In this document: in pieces, positions 56,121-64,000 of the stretch
How positions within the stretch are numbered: the stretch's first letter is position 1
How the letters are laid out: the number at the start of each line of letters is the position of its first letter
From: Micromonospora coxensis
GTDB taxonomy: Bacteria > Actinomycetota > Actinomycetes > Mycobacteriales > Micromonosporaceae
Length of the DNA: 64,000 nt
Assembly: GCF_900090295.1 (NCBI RefSeq)
Contig: NZ_LT607753.1
Span: forward strand, 4,030,001 to 4,094,000
Direction: 5' to 3'
Program-made: the position numbers and the translations under genes
Notes under the pieces: model-generated
Databases searched by the model: none
Told to the model about the DNA's origin: nothing
Seen by the model: only the letters and a program-made list of their open reading frames with translations

Positions 56121-56762
56121 TCAGGAGCTGTAACCGCGGCCCGCGATCCAGTTGGCCAGCTCGGTGATGTCCATCCAGTACTCCGGGGCGTCCGGAGCGG
56201 CCGGGTCGGAGATCTTCACCGTGTTGCCGTCGTCCTTGTACTCGACCACGGTCAGGTAGTGACCGGGGTAGCTGTGCTCCTTGCCGTCGACGTCGACCGC
56301 GCCGCCGAGGATGTTGGCGACGACCGGCTCACCGGCGTCCACCGCGGCCTTCACGTCGGCCCGCAGCCGCTCGACCTGCTCCTTCGAGGCTTCGTCACTG
56401 CTGATCTCGGTGGTCTTGTACTTGCCGCCGGTGTACTCGTTCAGCACCCGGGTGATGTCGATCGCCGAGTCGGTGCCGTTGACGGTGGTGCCCAGCTTCT
56501 CGGCCAGCTCGTCCTGGCTGACCTCCTTGCCGTCGGCCGACAGCGCGATCCGGGCCGACGCCGGGCCACAGTAGTAGAAGTTCGGCTGCGCCTCGTACTC
56601 GTAGCCGGCCTTGCGCGCGCCCTTGCCCTTCTCGGACACGACCGACGCGGCGGCCTTCTCGGCCGGCGTGGCCTGCGCGGCCATCGCGGGGCCGGCGATG
56701 GCGCCACCAGCCATGATCAGACCGGCGACGGAGAGCATGCTGTTGCGGATGGCGATGTTCAT
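56121..56762 (-). CDS. secreted C39-like cysteine peptidase family protein
   Basis: A 213-residue exported protein with a signal peptide (about 1-28, GPAMA). The C39-like papain fold has NFYYCGPASARIAL (active Cys), PVVANILGG, HYLTVVEYKDDGNTVKISDP (His, then Asp). The C39_2-type family includes secreted peptidases and peptidase-like proteins; no bacteriocin exporter or substrate gene is near. The ATG at 56762 is chosen because it gives a standard signal sequence. It is convergent with the M20 gene. Confidence 0.87.
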   Translation of the reverse strand: MNIAIRNSMLSVAGLIMAGGAIAGPAMAAQATPAEKAAASVVSEKGKGARKAGYEYEAQPNFYYCGPASARIALSADGKEVSQDELAEKLGTTVNGTDSAIDITRVLNEYTGGKYKTTEISSDEASKEQVERLRADVKAAVDAGEPVVANILGGAVDVDGKEHSYPGHYLTVVEYKDDGNTVKISDPAAPDAPEYWMDITELANWIAGRGYSS

Positions 56763-57070
56763 GTCGAAGCTCCGTTCGGGGGTTGACGCCCGCGTCACTC
56801 CGGACGCGCACGCAGCACCTTCAGGCGCTCGGATTCTCAGGGGACTCGGCGGGCGGGCTCGCGGCCCTCCACTCACCGCCGGAGGTGACGACCGGTGGCC
56901 CCGGGCGTTGCGACCCGTCCGCCGTGCTGCTCGGTCGTACGCAGGGTGTAACGACCGGGGGTGGGCGGTGATTCCGCCGGGTGGGTGGCGACGGTCACCC
57001 TGCGTGACCGGACGTCAGGGCGTGAACCGGGTACGGCGCGCGGCGGATCCGGGCCCGTCGGGTCGGCCGG
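56763..57070. other. intergenic region, no gene seen
   Basis: About 300 bp upstream of the C39-like gene that must hold its promoter. Two ACGACCGG copies (near 56888 and 56951) and G-rich runs are visible. I find no reading frame with a convincing start and codon bias. Confidence 0.4.
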
Positions 57071-57496
57071 TCAGGAACCGGACACCGGGGGCAGACTGCC
57101 CATCAGCCGCGTCACGGCGATCTCGATGACGACCCGCTCGGGGTTCGGCCGGGGCTGCCGGTAGCGCTCGGCGTAGCGGCGTTCCGCCTCGGCCACCGAC
57201 GCCGGATCGGTGCGCAGCACCGCCCGCCCCTCGATGGTGAGCCACCAGCGGCCGTCGACGTGGCACACCGCCACCGGCGTGCCCGCCGGGCCGGCGGCGG
57301 CCACCTGCCGGGCCTTCGCCGAGCCACCCGAGGTGATCACCCGGGCGATCCCGGCGTCCGGGTCGAAGGTGACCCCGACCGGCACCACGTGCGGGGTGCC
57401 GTCCGCGCGCAGCGTCGTCAGGGTGGCCAGGTGCCGCTCCCGGCAGAAGGCGAGCACCCGCACGTCGTGCGGGTCCAGCCGATGACCGCCTGCCAT
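57071..57496 (-). CDS. PPOX-class F420/FMN-dependent oxidoreductase-like protein
   Basis: A 141-residue split-barrel protein. It has VLAFCRERHLATLTTLRADGTPHVVPVG (TIGR03618-like), VCHVDGRWWLTIEGRAVLR and YAERYRQPRPNPERVVIEI. Actinobacterial members usually bind F420 or FMN and reduce or sense small molecules. The ATG at 57496 follows GGGGGACGAC; a longer Pro/Arg-rich start is rejected. Substrate unknown. Confidence 0.85.
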   Translation of the reverse strand: MAGGHRLDPHDVRVLAFCRERHLATLTTLRADGTPHVVPVGVTFDPDAGIARVITSGGSAKARQVAAAGPAGTPVAVCHVDGRWWLTIEGRAVLRTDPASVAEAERRYAERYRQPRPNPERVVIEIAVTRLMGSLPPVSGS

Positions 57497-57594
57497 GTCG
57501 TCCCCCGTCTTCCCGGGACCGGCGCACACCGGTCCCGCCGCACCGCGCGGCCGGTGGCGCTCCCGGTGCCCCGGGGCCGCCGGACTCCGACCGA

Positions 57595-57936
57595 TCATGG
57601 CACGGGACGGCGTACCCGGTCCTGGTCGGGAGGAGTGTCCGGCTGGCTGGGCAGCCCTGCGGTGGTGGCCCGACGCTGACGGGCCAGCCGGGTCAGGTAG
57701 ATCAGCGCACCGGCGAGGACCCCGAGGTCGTCCAGGTAGATCGGGTCGGGCAGCACGTCGACCGGGAAGACCGTGTAGATCAGCGCGCCGTAGAAGGCCA
57801 CCTTGCCGCCGACGCCGAGGGTGCCGAGCATCCGCCGGGCGCGGACCACCCGGACGGCCAGCAGCACCGCGCCGACCAGCGTCGCCAGCGCCAGCACGCC
57901 GCCGATGACGACGAGCACCACCATCTCCCGGGACAT
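57595..57936 (-). CDS. YkvA/DUF1232 membrane protein
   Basis: 113 residues: an N-terminal transmembrane helix (about 5-28), then the DUF1232 block VAFYGALIYTVFPVDVLPDP with YLDDLGVLAGALIYLTRL, and a Pro/Arg tail. Function unknown. TAGCGT 6 nt before the ATG indicates a leaderless mRNA. Confidence 0.88.
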   Translation of the reverse strand: MSREMVVLVVIGGVLALATLVGAVLLAVRVVRARRMLGTLGVGGKVAFYGALIYTVFPVDVLPDPIYLDDLGVLAGALIYLTRLARQRRATTAGLPSQPDTPPDQDRVRRPVP

Positions 57937-58086
57937 CCCGCCACGCTAACCCACCCGCACCCGCACCCGTACCGCCCGCGCGTCACCGGCCGGCCGGCTC
58001 CGCCCCGGGCCCCGCCCGGCTCCGCCCCGCCCGGCCGGCTCGCTGGCCCGTCCGTCCGCTCTGGCCCGGTCCGGCTGGCCTCGGTC

Positions 58087-58149
58087 CGGTGATCAAGAGG
58101 TTTTGGTCTGCGGAACGCGCTCTCCCGGACGCAAACCTCTTGATCACCG
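58087..58149. repeat. intergenic inverted repeat with TGATCA core
   Basis: Perfect 17-bp arms CGGTGATCAAGAGGTTT (58087-58103) and complement (58133-58149), with a 29-nt loop. It lies in the 327-bp gap between the DUF1232 gene and the next minus-strand gene, in otherwise low-complexity GC sequence without a gene. Confidence 0.85.
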
Positions 58150-58200
58150 CGAGTCGGCGGCCCGGGGCGGGCCCGCCGACGGCGAGCGGCTGCGCGAGCG

Positions 58201-58240
58201 GTGCGGGGCGGTGCGGGGCGGTGCGGGGCGGTGCGGGCAG
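58201..58240 (+). repeat. 10-nt tandem repeat GTGCGGGGCG
   Basis: Three exact copies plus one degenerate copy just downstream of the minus-strand gene ending at 58264. Confidence 0.85.
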
Positions 58241-58263
58241 TGGGGGAGGGAGTGGGGTGGGGG

Positions 58264-59061
58264 TCAGTAGGCGGGGGCGGGGGCGTGGCCTCGGGCGGTG
58301 GAGGCGGGCTCGCGGGTCGGCTCGGCGGTGGGACGGCGGGTCTCCGGCATCGGCACCACCGACCCGGTCTCCTCCGGCCGGCGGTCGAGCGCGGCGAACG
58401 CCTCGTCGCGCAGGCTGCGCGACGCCGCCGCGGCCAACTCGGCCGCCCGCCACGCCTCGCGCTCCCGCTCCACGGCAACCCGGTGCCGGGCCGCCAGGTT
58501 GTCCCGGATCGCCCGGTGCAGGACCAGCTCCTGCTCCACCGGGTGCCGGCGCGGGTCCCAGCCGTTGCGGTGCGCGAAGACGTCGCTCAACTGCTCGACC
58601 GACAGCTCCTTGCGCCAGTACGCGTCCAGCGCCGCCCGGTGCAGGAACCGCTCCCGGTCGGCGTACTCGGCCGGGGTCTGCGCCGTCTGTGGCAGCGGCA
58701 TGGCGGCGGCGGCCGAGAGCCGGCGGACGTCCGCCTCGGCCGCCTGGTACGCCGTCCAGGCCGCCTCGACCTCCTCCTGCGCGGTCAGCCACCCGGCCCG
58801 GCACCGCTCGGCGGTGGCCCCGGCGCGCCGCGCCGCCACGGCGATCTCCTCCGCGTACCGGGCGCGTTCCCGCTCCTCCTCGGCAAGCTCGACGTGGCTG
58901 GGCAGCGCCGCCTGCCGGATCCGGCCGGCGACGGCGGAACGCAGCCAGGCGGGGCGGGCCACCAGGGCGCCCACGGCGACGGCCGCGACGGTGAGCAGGA
59001 CCAACCAGATCACGGCGGCGGCGGGGACGTCGGGCAGGACGGAGGAGAAGACGGTCTGCAT
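58264..59061 (-). CDS. unknown membrane-anchored coiled-coil protein
   Basis: 265 residues: a transmembrane helix (about 14-34, AAVIWLVLLTVAAVAVGALV), then a long Ala/Glu/Arg-rich helical region with coiled-coil character (EEERERARYAEEIAVAARRA), a middle part with RRHPVEQELVLHRAIRDNLA and a disordered Pro-rich tail. I do not recognise the family. GTGAGG 8 nt before the ATG at 59061 supports this start. Confidence 0.78.
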   Translation of the reverse strand: MQTVFSSVLPDVPAAAVIWLVLLTVAAVAVGALVARPAWLRSAVAGRIRQAALPSHVELAEEERERARYAEEIAVAARRAGATAERCRAGWLTAQEEVEAAWTAYQAAEADVRRLSAAAAMPLPQTAQTPAEYADRERFLHRAALDAYWRKELSVEQLSDVFAHRNGWDPRRHPVEQELVLHRAIRDNLAARHRVAVEREREAWRAAELAAAASRSLRDEAFAALDRRPEETGSVVPMPETRRPTAEPTREPASTARGHAPAPAY

Positions 59062-59200
59062 CACCAGCACCTCACGGCGGGGATCGATGTGGACGACGAG
59101 CAGGTGCCCGGCGGGGCGACGTGGGAAGCGCGCGGGTCGACGTACCCACGAGGGGCCGCGACCATGCGCGGCGGCCGGTGCCCTCGGGACGCCGCGACGC

Positions 59201-59554
59201 TCAGCCGCGGGGCGGGCCGCGCCGGCCGGTGGCGTCCCGGACCGGATCCGCCGTCGCCACCGGGACCGTCGAGGCGGTCGGCGCGTCGGCGGGGACGGTG
59301 GCGCGCCGGGCCGGCAGCGGCCGGGCGGGGGCGTCGGCGACCTGCTCGTCGGTCGACGGCCGGGAGGCGGCGGCCGGCAGCTCGGCCGTCCGGGAGATCG
59401 CCACGCCGGGGGCGACCGGGGCGACGGCGGCCGGGCCGGCCGCGACGGCGCCGACGCCGACGGCGAGCACCAGGGCGGTCACCGCCAGCCGGGTGAGATC
59501 GCGCAGCGCACGCAGCGTCACCGTCCGGATCGGGCGGGAGGCGGCTACGGGCAC
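59201..59554 (-). CDS. unknown small protein with one membrane segment or signal
   Basis: 117 residues: Arg-containing N-terminus, one hydrophobic helix (about 22-44, RLAVTALVLAVGVGAVAAG), then a Pro/Ala/Thr-rich extracytoplasmic tail. No family recognised. TAGGTT exactly 6 nt before the GTG is the leaderless promoter signature and is the main support that it is real. Confidence 0.6.
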   Translation of the reverse strand: MPVAASRPIRTVTLRALRDLTRLAVTALVLAVGVGAVAAGPAAVAPVAPGVAISRTAELPAAASRPSTDEQVADAPARPLPARRATVPADAPTASTVPVATADPVRDATGRRGPPRG

Positions 59555-59816
59555 GTCTCCAACCTATCGCCGCCGCGCGGTCCGCGCAGCGTCACGACGG
59601 CCGCGTTCGGGGTGACCCGGGCCACGGCGTGCGATGTGGACGGACCTCTCCCGAGGAGGGATACGACGGCCGGACAGCCGCCGGATGCATCGACGGAGAT
59701 GAGAATGACGACAGTTTCCGGCCGACCGATCCGGGCACTTCCGGGCCGTGCTCGGGGCGAACGGTCGCCCCCGGCGCGCCGCCGCCGTACGAGCCGCAGA
59801 GACCGGAGGAGACACC

Positions 59817-60419
59817 ATGGGAGTTCGCCGTCGGGGAGCCGTCGTCGCGGCTGCCGCCGCCGTCACGGTGCTGGCCACCGCCGTACCCGCGCAGGCGGCG
59901 ACCGCCGTGGACACCGGGTCGCTGACCCCGGTGCCCGCGGTCGACGTCCAGCGGTACGCCGGCGACTGGTACCAGGTCGCCGCGATCCCGGCCATCTTCG
60001 AGATCCAGTGCTTCAAGAACGTCAAGGCCCGGTACGACGTGCAGCCCGACGGCACGGTCGGCGTCCGCAACAGCTGCCGGACGATCATCGGCACCACCAG
60101 CTCGGTCACCGGCCGGGCCCGCAGCGAGAACCCGCCGGCCAACTCGGCCCTGACGGTGTCGTTCCTCAAGCTCGGCGGTGAGTGGCGCTACTTCGGCGGC
60201 CCGAACTACATCGTGATCGGCCTGGACCCGGAGTACCGCTGGGCGGTCGTCGGCGACCCGGACCGCAGCAGCGGCTTCGTCCTGTCCCGGGAGCCGTCGC
60301 TCACCGCCGGGCAGACCGCCGAGACCAAGGCGGCCCTCACCGCCAACGGGTACGACCTCTGCGACTTCCGGACCACCCGCCAGGACGGCGGGACGACCCG
60401 GGCGGGCAGCTTCTGCTGA
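59817..60419 (+). CDS. secreted lipocalin family protein (Blc-like)
   Basis: 200 residues with a signal peptide (about 1-27, VPAQA). The lipocalin signature is VDVQRYAGDWYQVAAIPAIF (the conserved G-x-W), with VGVRNSCRT, WRYFGGPNYIVIGLDPEYRW and a C-terminal YDLCDF; the Cys residues (about 63, 85 and near the end) may form disulfides. It probably binds lipids or other hydrophobic ligands outside the cell. GGAGGAGA precedes the ATG. Confidence 0.92.
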   Translation: MGVRRRGAVVAAAAAVTVLATAVPAQAATAVDTGSLTPVPAVDVQRYAGDWYQVAAIPAIFEIQCFKNVKARYDVQPDGTVGVRNSCRTIIGTTSSVTGRARSENPPANSALTVSFLKLGGEWRYFGGPNYIVIGLDPEYRWAVVGDPDRSSGFVLSREPSLTAGQTAETKAALTANGYDLCDFRTTRQDGGTTRAGSFC

Positions 60420-60532
60420 CCCGACCTCGACCCGACCGATCGGTACGCCGCTCGCCGGCACCCTGACGACCGTGCGCGGCCGACGGCGGCCCACGATCGC
60501 AAGGACGAGAGTCGGCCCGGCCCCGGACGAGG

Positions 60533-60567
60533 GACGGCCCACCCGGAGCGCTTCCGGGTGGGCCGTC
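60533..60567. terminator. hairpin between the lipocalin and PPE-like genes
   Basis: A perfect 15-bp stem (GACGGCCCACCCGGA and complement) with a 5-nt loop. It lies 15 nt beyond the stop of the minus-strand PPE-like gene, convergent with lipocalin. Confidence 0.75.
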
Positions 60568-60581
60568 TCGACGCGGTCAGC

Positions 60582-61850
60582 TCAGCGGTCGCCGCCGAGC
60601 ACGGGCGGCGCGGTCGTGCCGCCGTCCCCCCACACCATCTCGTCCTCGGTGAGCCAGGTCATCCGCTCGTCGGTGTCGTCCTCGGCGTGCTGGCCCCGGC
60701 CACCGATCACGCCGTTGCGACCGGCGCCGCCCGCCGTGGCCGCCCGGTTCGCCGCGCTCGCGCCCTGCCGGCCGCTGTTGCCGCCCGCGCCGAGCTGACC
60801 GGAGGCGAGCCGGCCGGTGCCGGCCGCGGAACGGTTCTCCATGCCGGTCGGAGCGCCGGGGCGGCTCGGCGTGGTGGCCGGCGCCCGGCCGCCCGAGGAG
60901 GCCAGCGCGCCGGTGCCGAGCACCCCGCCGGCCATCAGGCCGGCCGCCCCGAGCATCGGGCCCGAGCCGGTGCCCGGCCCACCGGTCGTGGTGGGGCTCG
61001 CCCCGGCCAGGCCGGAGCCGCCGCCGACCCCGCCGGTCACCGGGCCCGCGCCGGCGAGCGAGGTGCCGGTGCCGCCGTCGATCACGCCCGGACCGCCGGT
61101 CGTGGTTCCGACGGTGCCCGTGCCGCCCGTGCCGGTGCCGCCGGACCCGGTGCCCGGGCCCTGGGACACGCCGCCCGTGGTGGTGGCGGTGGCGTTGCCG
61201 CCGGGGCCGAAGCTCCCCGTGGTCGGCGCGGACGACGGGGTGCCCACCGCCGGCCCGCGCTGCGCCGGGACGCCGCCGCGGTCGGTGTCGCCGGGCAGCC
61301 GCGTGGGCGGAGCCGGCGGGTCGACGATCCGCCCGTACCGGGCGACCTCGTAGCCGGCCGCCAGGTCGGCGACCACCTCCACCATCCGCTGGTGGGCCTT
61401 CTCCTGCTCGGCCTTGTCCTGCTGGTGGCCCATGATGCCGCCGACGATCATGCCCGGCACACCGAGCAGCGCGCCCTTGGTCGCCCCGTCGATCGCCTTG
61501 TCGTGGTCGTCGGTCGCCTCGGGGCTCTCCGCCTTCTGCTGCGCGGTGCGCAGCTGGCCGGCCATCAGGTTGAGCGCCTGCCGCACGTCGGCCGCGCCCT
61601 CGGCGAGCTCGGTGGAGTACCGCACCACCAGCGACAGCCGGTCGTGGAACTCGCGGGCCGCGTCCCCCGTCCAGGCGGGGGCCAGCTTCTCGAGGTCGGT
61701 GTCGAGGTCGCGGGCCAGGCCGTCGAGGGTGTCGCGCAGCGAGCTCCACTCGCTGGCCAGGCCCTCCACCTGCTGCGGGTCACCGGCACGCACCGCGTCG
61801 TAGAGCTCGCGGTGGCTCACGTGCTGGTAGCGCTGGGTGTACTCAGACAC
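60582..61850 (-). CDS. PPE/WXG-like type VII secretion substrate, Gly-rich
   Basis: 422 residues. The N-terminal about 160 residues are helical and WXG/PPE-like (EGLASEWSSLRDTLDGLARD, PAWTGDAAREFHDRLSLVVR). A long Gly/Thr/Ala-rich low-complexity region follows, and the end is DDTDERMTWLTEDEMVWGDG, a tail I know from actinobacterial type VII locus proteins. It overlaps the Esx-like gene upstream by 8 nt. It is probably a secreted or surface protein of the ESX system whose EccB lies next door. Confidence 0.85.
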   Translation of the reverse strand: MSEYTQRYQHVSHRELYDAVRAGDPQQVEGLASEWSSLRDTLDGLARDLDTDLEKLAPAWTGDAAREFHDRLSLVVRYSTELAEGAADVRQALNLMAGQLRTAQQKAESPEATDDHDKAIDGATKGALLGVPGMIVGGIMGHQQDKAEQEKAHQRMVEVVADLAAGYEVARYGRIVDPPAPPTRLPGDTDRGGVPAQRGPAVGTPSSAPTTGSFGPGGNATATTTGGVSQGPGTGSGGTGTGGTGTVGTTTGGPGVIDGGTGTSLAGAGPVTGGVGGGSGLAGASPTTTGGPGTGSGPMLGAAGLMAGGVLGTGALASSGGRAPATTPSRPGAPTGMENRSAAGTGRLASGQLGAGGNSGRQGASAANRAATAGGAGRNGVIGGRGQHAEDDTDERMTWLTEDEMVWGDGGTTAPPVLGGDR

Positions 61851-62211
61851 TGCGGTCCCCCCGCTCCTTGAGCGCCTCGTTCACCCCGTTCAGCGCGGTG
61901 GCGATGTCACTGGCGTTGGCCGCGTTGCGCGCCTCGGTGGTGCGGTAGTTCGTCATGATCGTGTTGGTGGCGGCCCGGGACGCCTCCACCGCGCGACGCA
62001 GCCGCCCCACCCGCTCGGCGTAGCTCGCCTGGATCTCGCTGTACCGGCGGGCGTTGCCGGTGCCGTCGGCGAAGGTCCCGAGGGCCGGCGGCCGGCACTG
62101 CAACTCGGTGTTCAGCTTCTTGAGGGCCGCCTCGGCCTGGGTCAGCCTGTCCGCCAACCGCTGGTGAAAATCCTCCAAGGACAGTACGTCGACTGTCGTA
62201 CGCCCGGTCAT
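61843..62211 (-). CDS. Esx/WXG100-like small protein
   Basis: A 122-residue, mostly helical protein (LSLEDFHQRLADRLTQAEAA, YAERVGRLRRAVEASRAATN, NASDIATALNGVNEALKERG). No strict WXG is seen, but size, helicity and location between eccB and the PPE-like gene fit an ESX partner. Start ATG 62211 is preferred; ATG 62232 is possible. It overlaps the PPE-like gene by 8 nt, suggesting co-translation of a heterodimer. Confidence 0.8.
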   Translation of the reverse strand: MTGRTTVDVLSLEDFHQRLADRLTQAEAALKKLNTELQCRPPALGTFADGTGNARRYSEIQASYAERVGRLRRAVEASRAATNTIMTNYRTTEARNAANASDIATALNGVNEALKERGDRSV

Positions 62212-62303
62212 GGCAGCATCCCCGTTGTCCATAGTCGATACCGTCGGCCCCAGGTTAGTCGACCGGCGCCAGCCCGGGCGACCCGTCGAAGTGCCGGCCG
62301 CGC

Positions 62304-63782
62304 TCAGCCGCCCTGCGCCGGTGACTCCGACGCCTCGCCCCGCGCCGTCGGCGACGGGCTGCCCGCCCCGTCGTCCGGCGCGAAGTAGGCCAGCGCGTCC
62401 TGCCGTTCCAGGGTGGGGCCGGTCGGCACCAGCGAGAGCAGCGACGCCGGCACCACCAGCGGCTTCACCCCGCCGTAGCCGAGGGCGGCCACCGCGTCGC
62501 CGGAGCGCTTGCCCAGCGGGTACCGCATGCCCTGCGGGGTGATCAGGTAGACGGTCGCGCCGGCCGCCGGCTCCGTACCCTCGCCCGCTCCCGGCGCGGC
62601 CTGCACCAGCGCGCCCCGGCCGCCCGGCAGCAGCACCTCGTCGGCGGTCTCGACCGCGTCGCGCGGGCCCTGCCGGGCCGCCCGCACCCCGTCTCCGTCG
62701 GCGAGTTCGGCCGGCGCCCGGTCGAAGACCTCCAGGGTGGTGGTCGGCGGGCCGCCGCCCGGACCGGGCCGGTAGGTCGCGCAGACGACCGACTGGCCGG
62801 GACGGACCGGGCGCAGCGCGGGCAGCGTCCGCAGCGTCCCCTCGGCCTCCAGCCGCTCGTCGGTCAGCAGCCGGCCGGCCTCGTCCGGGGTGATGTCGGT
62901 GACCTGGCCGCCGTCGCTCTGCAACAGCAGCGCGCTGACCTCGCCGATGGAGACCAGGCCGTCCCGGGTCAGCACGTAGTGCTCGCCGGCGGCGCGGAAC
63001 ACGTCGCCGACGCGCGCCTGCCGGCCGCCGACCGTCCGGCCGCTCGGCGCGCCGTCGCCCTCGATGCCCAACTGCCGCAGCGCCGGGCCGGCCGGCACCG
63101 CGTTGAGCAGCGGCGCGCCCACGTCGAGGGTGGTCGCGTTCGTCATCTTCAGCGCGGCGAGCGCCGGATCACCGCCGACGATCTGCGCCCGCGCGCCGTT
63201 GGCCAGCAGGAACCGCTGCCCGCCGCCGCGCACCAGCACCGCCTCGTCGCCCAGCGGGGTGCCGCCGGAGAGCGGCCGGTCGATCACCAGTCGGGTGGTG
63301 GAGCGCCGGGAGTCGCCCGGGTCCGGCACGTCACAGACCGACCAGGGCAGGCCGACCAGCGACTTCCGGTCCGGCAGGGCGTCCGGGGCGCCGACGATGC
63401 CGACGGTACGACCGCGCGGCCGGTCGGCGATCGACGCCCGGGACATCGTCCGCACCGGCGCGTCGGCCTCGTTGAGGATCAGCCGCGCGGAGGTGTAGTT
63501 CAACGTCGGGTGCAGCACCCCGTCGGCGTACACGTACGTCGCCCCGGTCTCCCGCTCGATGACCAGGGTGTTCGTCTCCAACGGCGCGGTGTTGCCGGTG
63601 AACTGCCCGTACGCCCCGGCGCCGCCGAGCACGATGGTGGCGGCGAGCACGCTGCCGGCCACGGCCATGCCGAGCCGCCGCATCGGAAGGTTGGTGGTCT
63701 CCGGGTCGCCGGAGAGCATCCCCGAGACGATGCGTCGGGTGACGAAGCGGTACGCCTGCACCTGATCGCGGCGGGTCCGCAT
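62304..63782 (-). CDS. eccB: type VII secretion protein EccB
   Basis: A 492-residue component of the ESX membrane complex. It starts MRTRRDQVQAYRFVTRRIVS (typical EccB N-terminus), has a transmembrane helix (about 38-60) and a large periplasmic domain with repeats (YVYADGVLHPTLNYTSARLI), the LPWSVCDVPDP Cys that pairs with SVVCATY, and RYPLGKRSGDAVAALGYGG near the end. GGAGG precedes the ATG. The unit runs eccB, Esx-like, PPE-like. Confidence 0.95.
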   Translation of the reverse strand: MRTRRDQVQAYRFVTRRIVSGMLSGDPETTNLPMRRLGMAVAGSVLAATIVLGGAGAYGQFTGNTAPLETNTLVIERETGATYVYADGVLHPTLNYTSARLILNEADAPVRTMSRASIADRPRGRTVGIVGAPDALPDRKSLVGLPWSVCDVPDPGDSRRSTTRLVIDRPLSGGTPLGDEAVLVRGGGQRFLLANGARAQIVGGDPALAALKMTNATTLDVGAPLLNAVPAGPALRQLGIEGDGAPSGRTVGGRQARVGDVFRAAGEHYVLTRDGLVSIGEVSALLLQSDGGQVTDITPDEAGRLLTDERLEAEGTLRTLPALRPVRPGQSVVCATYRPGPGGGPPTTTLEVFDRAPAELADGDGVRAARQGPRDAVETADEVLLPGGRGALVQAAPGAGEGTEPAAGATVYLITPQGMRYPLGKRSGDAVAALGYGGVKPLVVPASLLSLVPTGPTLERQDALAYFAPDDGAGSPSPTARGEASESPAQGG

Positions 63783-63943
63783 GTTTGACCTCCGACGGGG
63801 ACGGGTCCACGACGATCAGGGCTCAACTCCGTCGCGGGCTTCCCTACGATAAGGGCCGTCGGCGGGTCGACGGACCCCCGCCCGCCCACCGGCGGCGCAC
63901 CCACCGGCGGATGCTCCACGATGTCCAGAAGGGACGCTCACCG

Positions 63944-64000
63944 ATGACGCAGCTTGCGGCGCCACCCGGGCGTACGCCCACCACCCCGGCCGTCCCCGAC
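63944..64000 (+). CDS. start of a divergent gene, cut by the window edge
   Basis: An ATG at 63944, preceded by GAAGGGACG, opens a frame that reads MTQLAAPPGRTPTTPAVPD and leaves the window after 19 codons. Divergent from eccB, it may be another type VII component (eccC, eccD or a mycosin), but too little is visible to decide. Confidence 0.5.
   Translation, partial: MTQLAAPPGRTPTTPAVPD

Noticed and set aside
58201..58240. CRISPR or minisatellite of functional interest
   Set aside because: Simple 10-nt GC slippage repeat in a low-complexity gap, without spacers or coding context.

Overview
The window is chromosomal DNA of a very GC-rich actinobacterium, almost certainly Micromonosporaceae and most like Micromonospora. 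The basis is the base composition, the many GTG starts, the septation gene sepH, two futalosine-route menaquinone genes (mqnB, mqnD), an actinobacterial helicase pair (XPB plus a helicase_C_3/WYL-like protein), a type VII secretion locus and several actinobacterial DUF families. I see no rRNA or tRNA gene, insertion sequence, prophage or CRISPR array.

Layout. 1-9.7 kb: XPB helicase (cut by the left edge), a lipoprotein-like L,D-transpeptidase, the helicase-associated protein, a HAD phosphatase, a cold-shock protein, mqnD, a decayed phosphotransferase start, a triplet of perfect DnaA-box sequences in front of an XRE-GNAT fusion gene, and mqnB. 9.7-28.7 kb: ordinary metabolism and transport, with several MFS exporters (one behind a MarR regulator), an AzgA-type purine permease, thpR, an aldo/keto reductase, sepH, serC, citrate synthase, pdxH, an aldose epimerase, a nitroreductase and an acyl-CoA dehydrogenase. 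29-37 kb: sdaA, then a four-gene cell-surface glycopolymer operon (ABC-2 permease, ATPase, a nucleotidyltransferase-like/CDP-alcohol phosphotransferase fusion, and a GT2-TagF-like fusion). 37-48 kb: an orphan carbohydrate-type ABC ATPase, a HAD mutase/GH65 phosphorylase pair, a MerR-thioredoxin operon with a 19-bp-spacer promoter, a perfect 64-bp palindrome, an AI-2E family protein, a P450-ferredoxin pair and a hemerythrin protein.

48.2-56 kb is the most interesting region. Two adjacent secreted cyanophycinase-family (S51) proteins are followed by an RpiR/SIS regulator, a complete polar-amino-acid ABC importer and a CPG2-like M20 peptidase. Matching GTAAC-N4-GTTAC palindromes overlap the promoters of the second cyanophycinase-like gene and of the importer operon. 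This suggests one regulon for extracellular breakdown of a beta-linked or isopeptide polymer (cyanophycin is the obvious candidate), uptake of the product and intracellular hydrolysis. 56-64 kb holds a secreted C39-like protein, small oxidoreductase and membrane genes, a secreted lipocalin and a type VII secretion group (PPE-like protein, Esx-like protein, EccB, and the first codons of a divergent gene).

Repeats and expression signals. Three copies of one hairpin family lie at about 17.4, 29.4 and 38.3 kb. Other intergenic inverted repeats lie at 42.2, 44.2 and 58.1 kb. Strong hairpins close many transcription units. At least thirteen genes have a TANNNT -10 box exactly 6-7 nt before the start codon, which is the signature of leaderless mRNAs and helps fix several starts.
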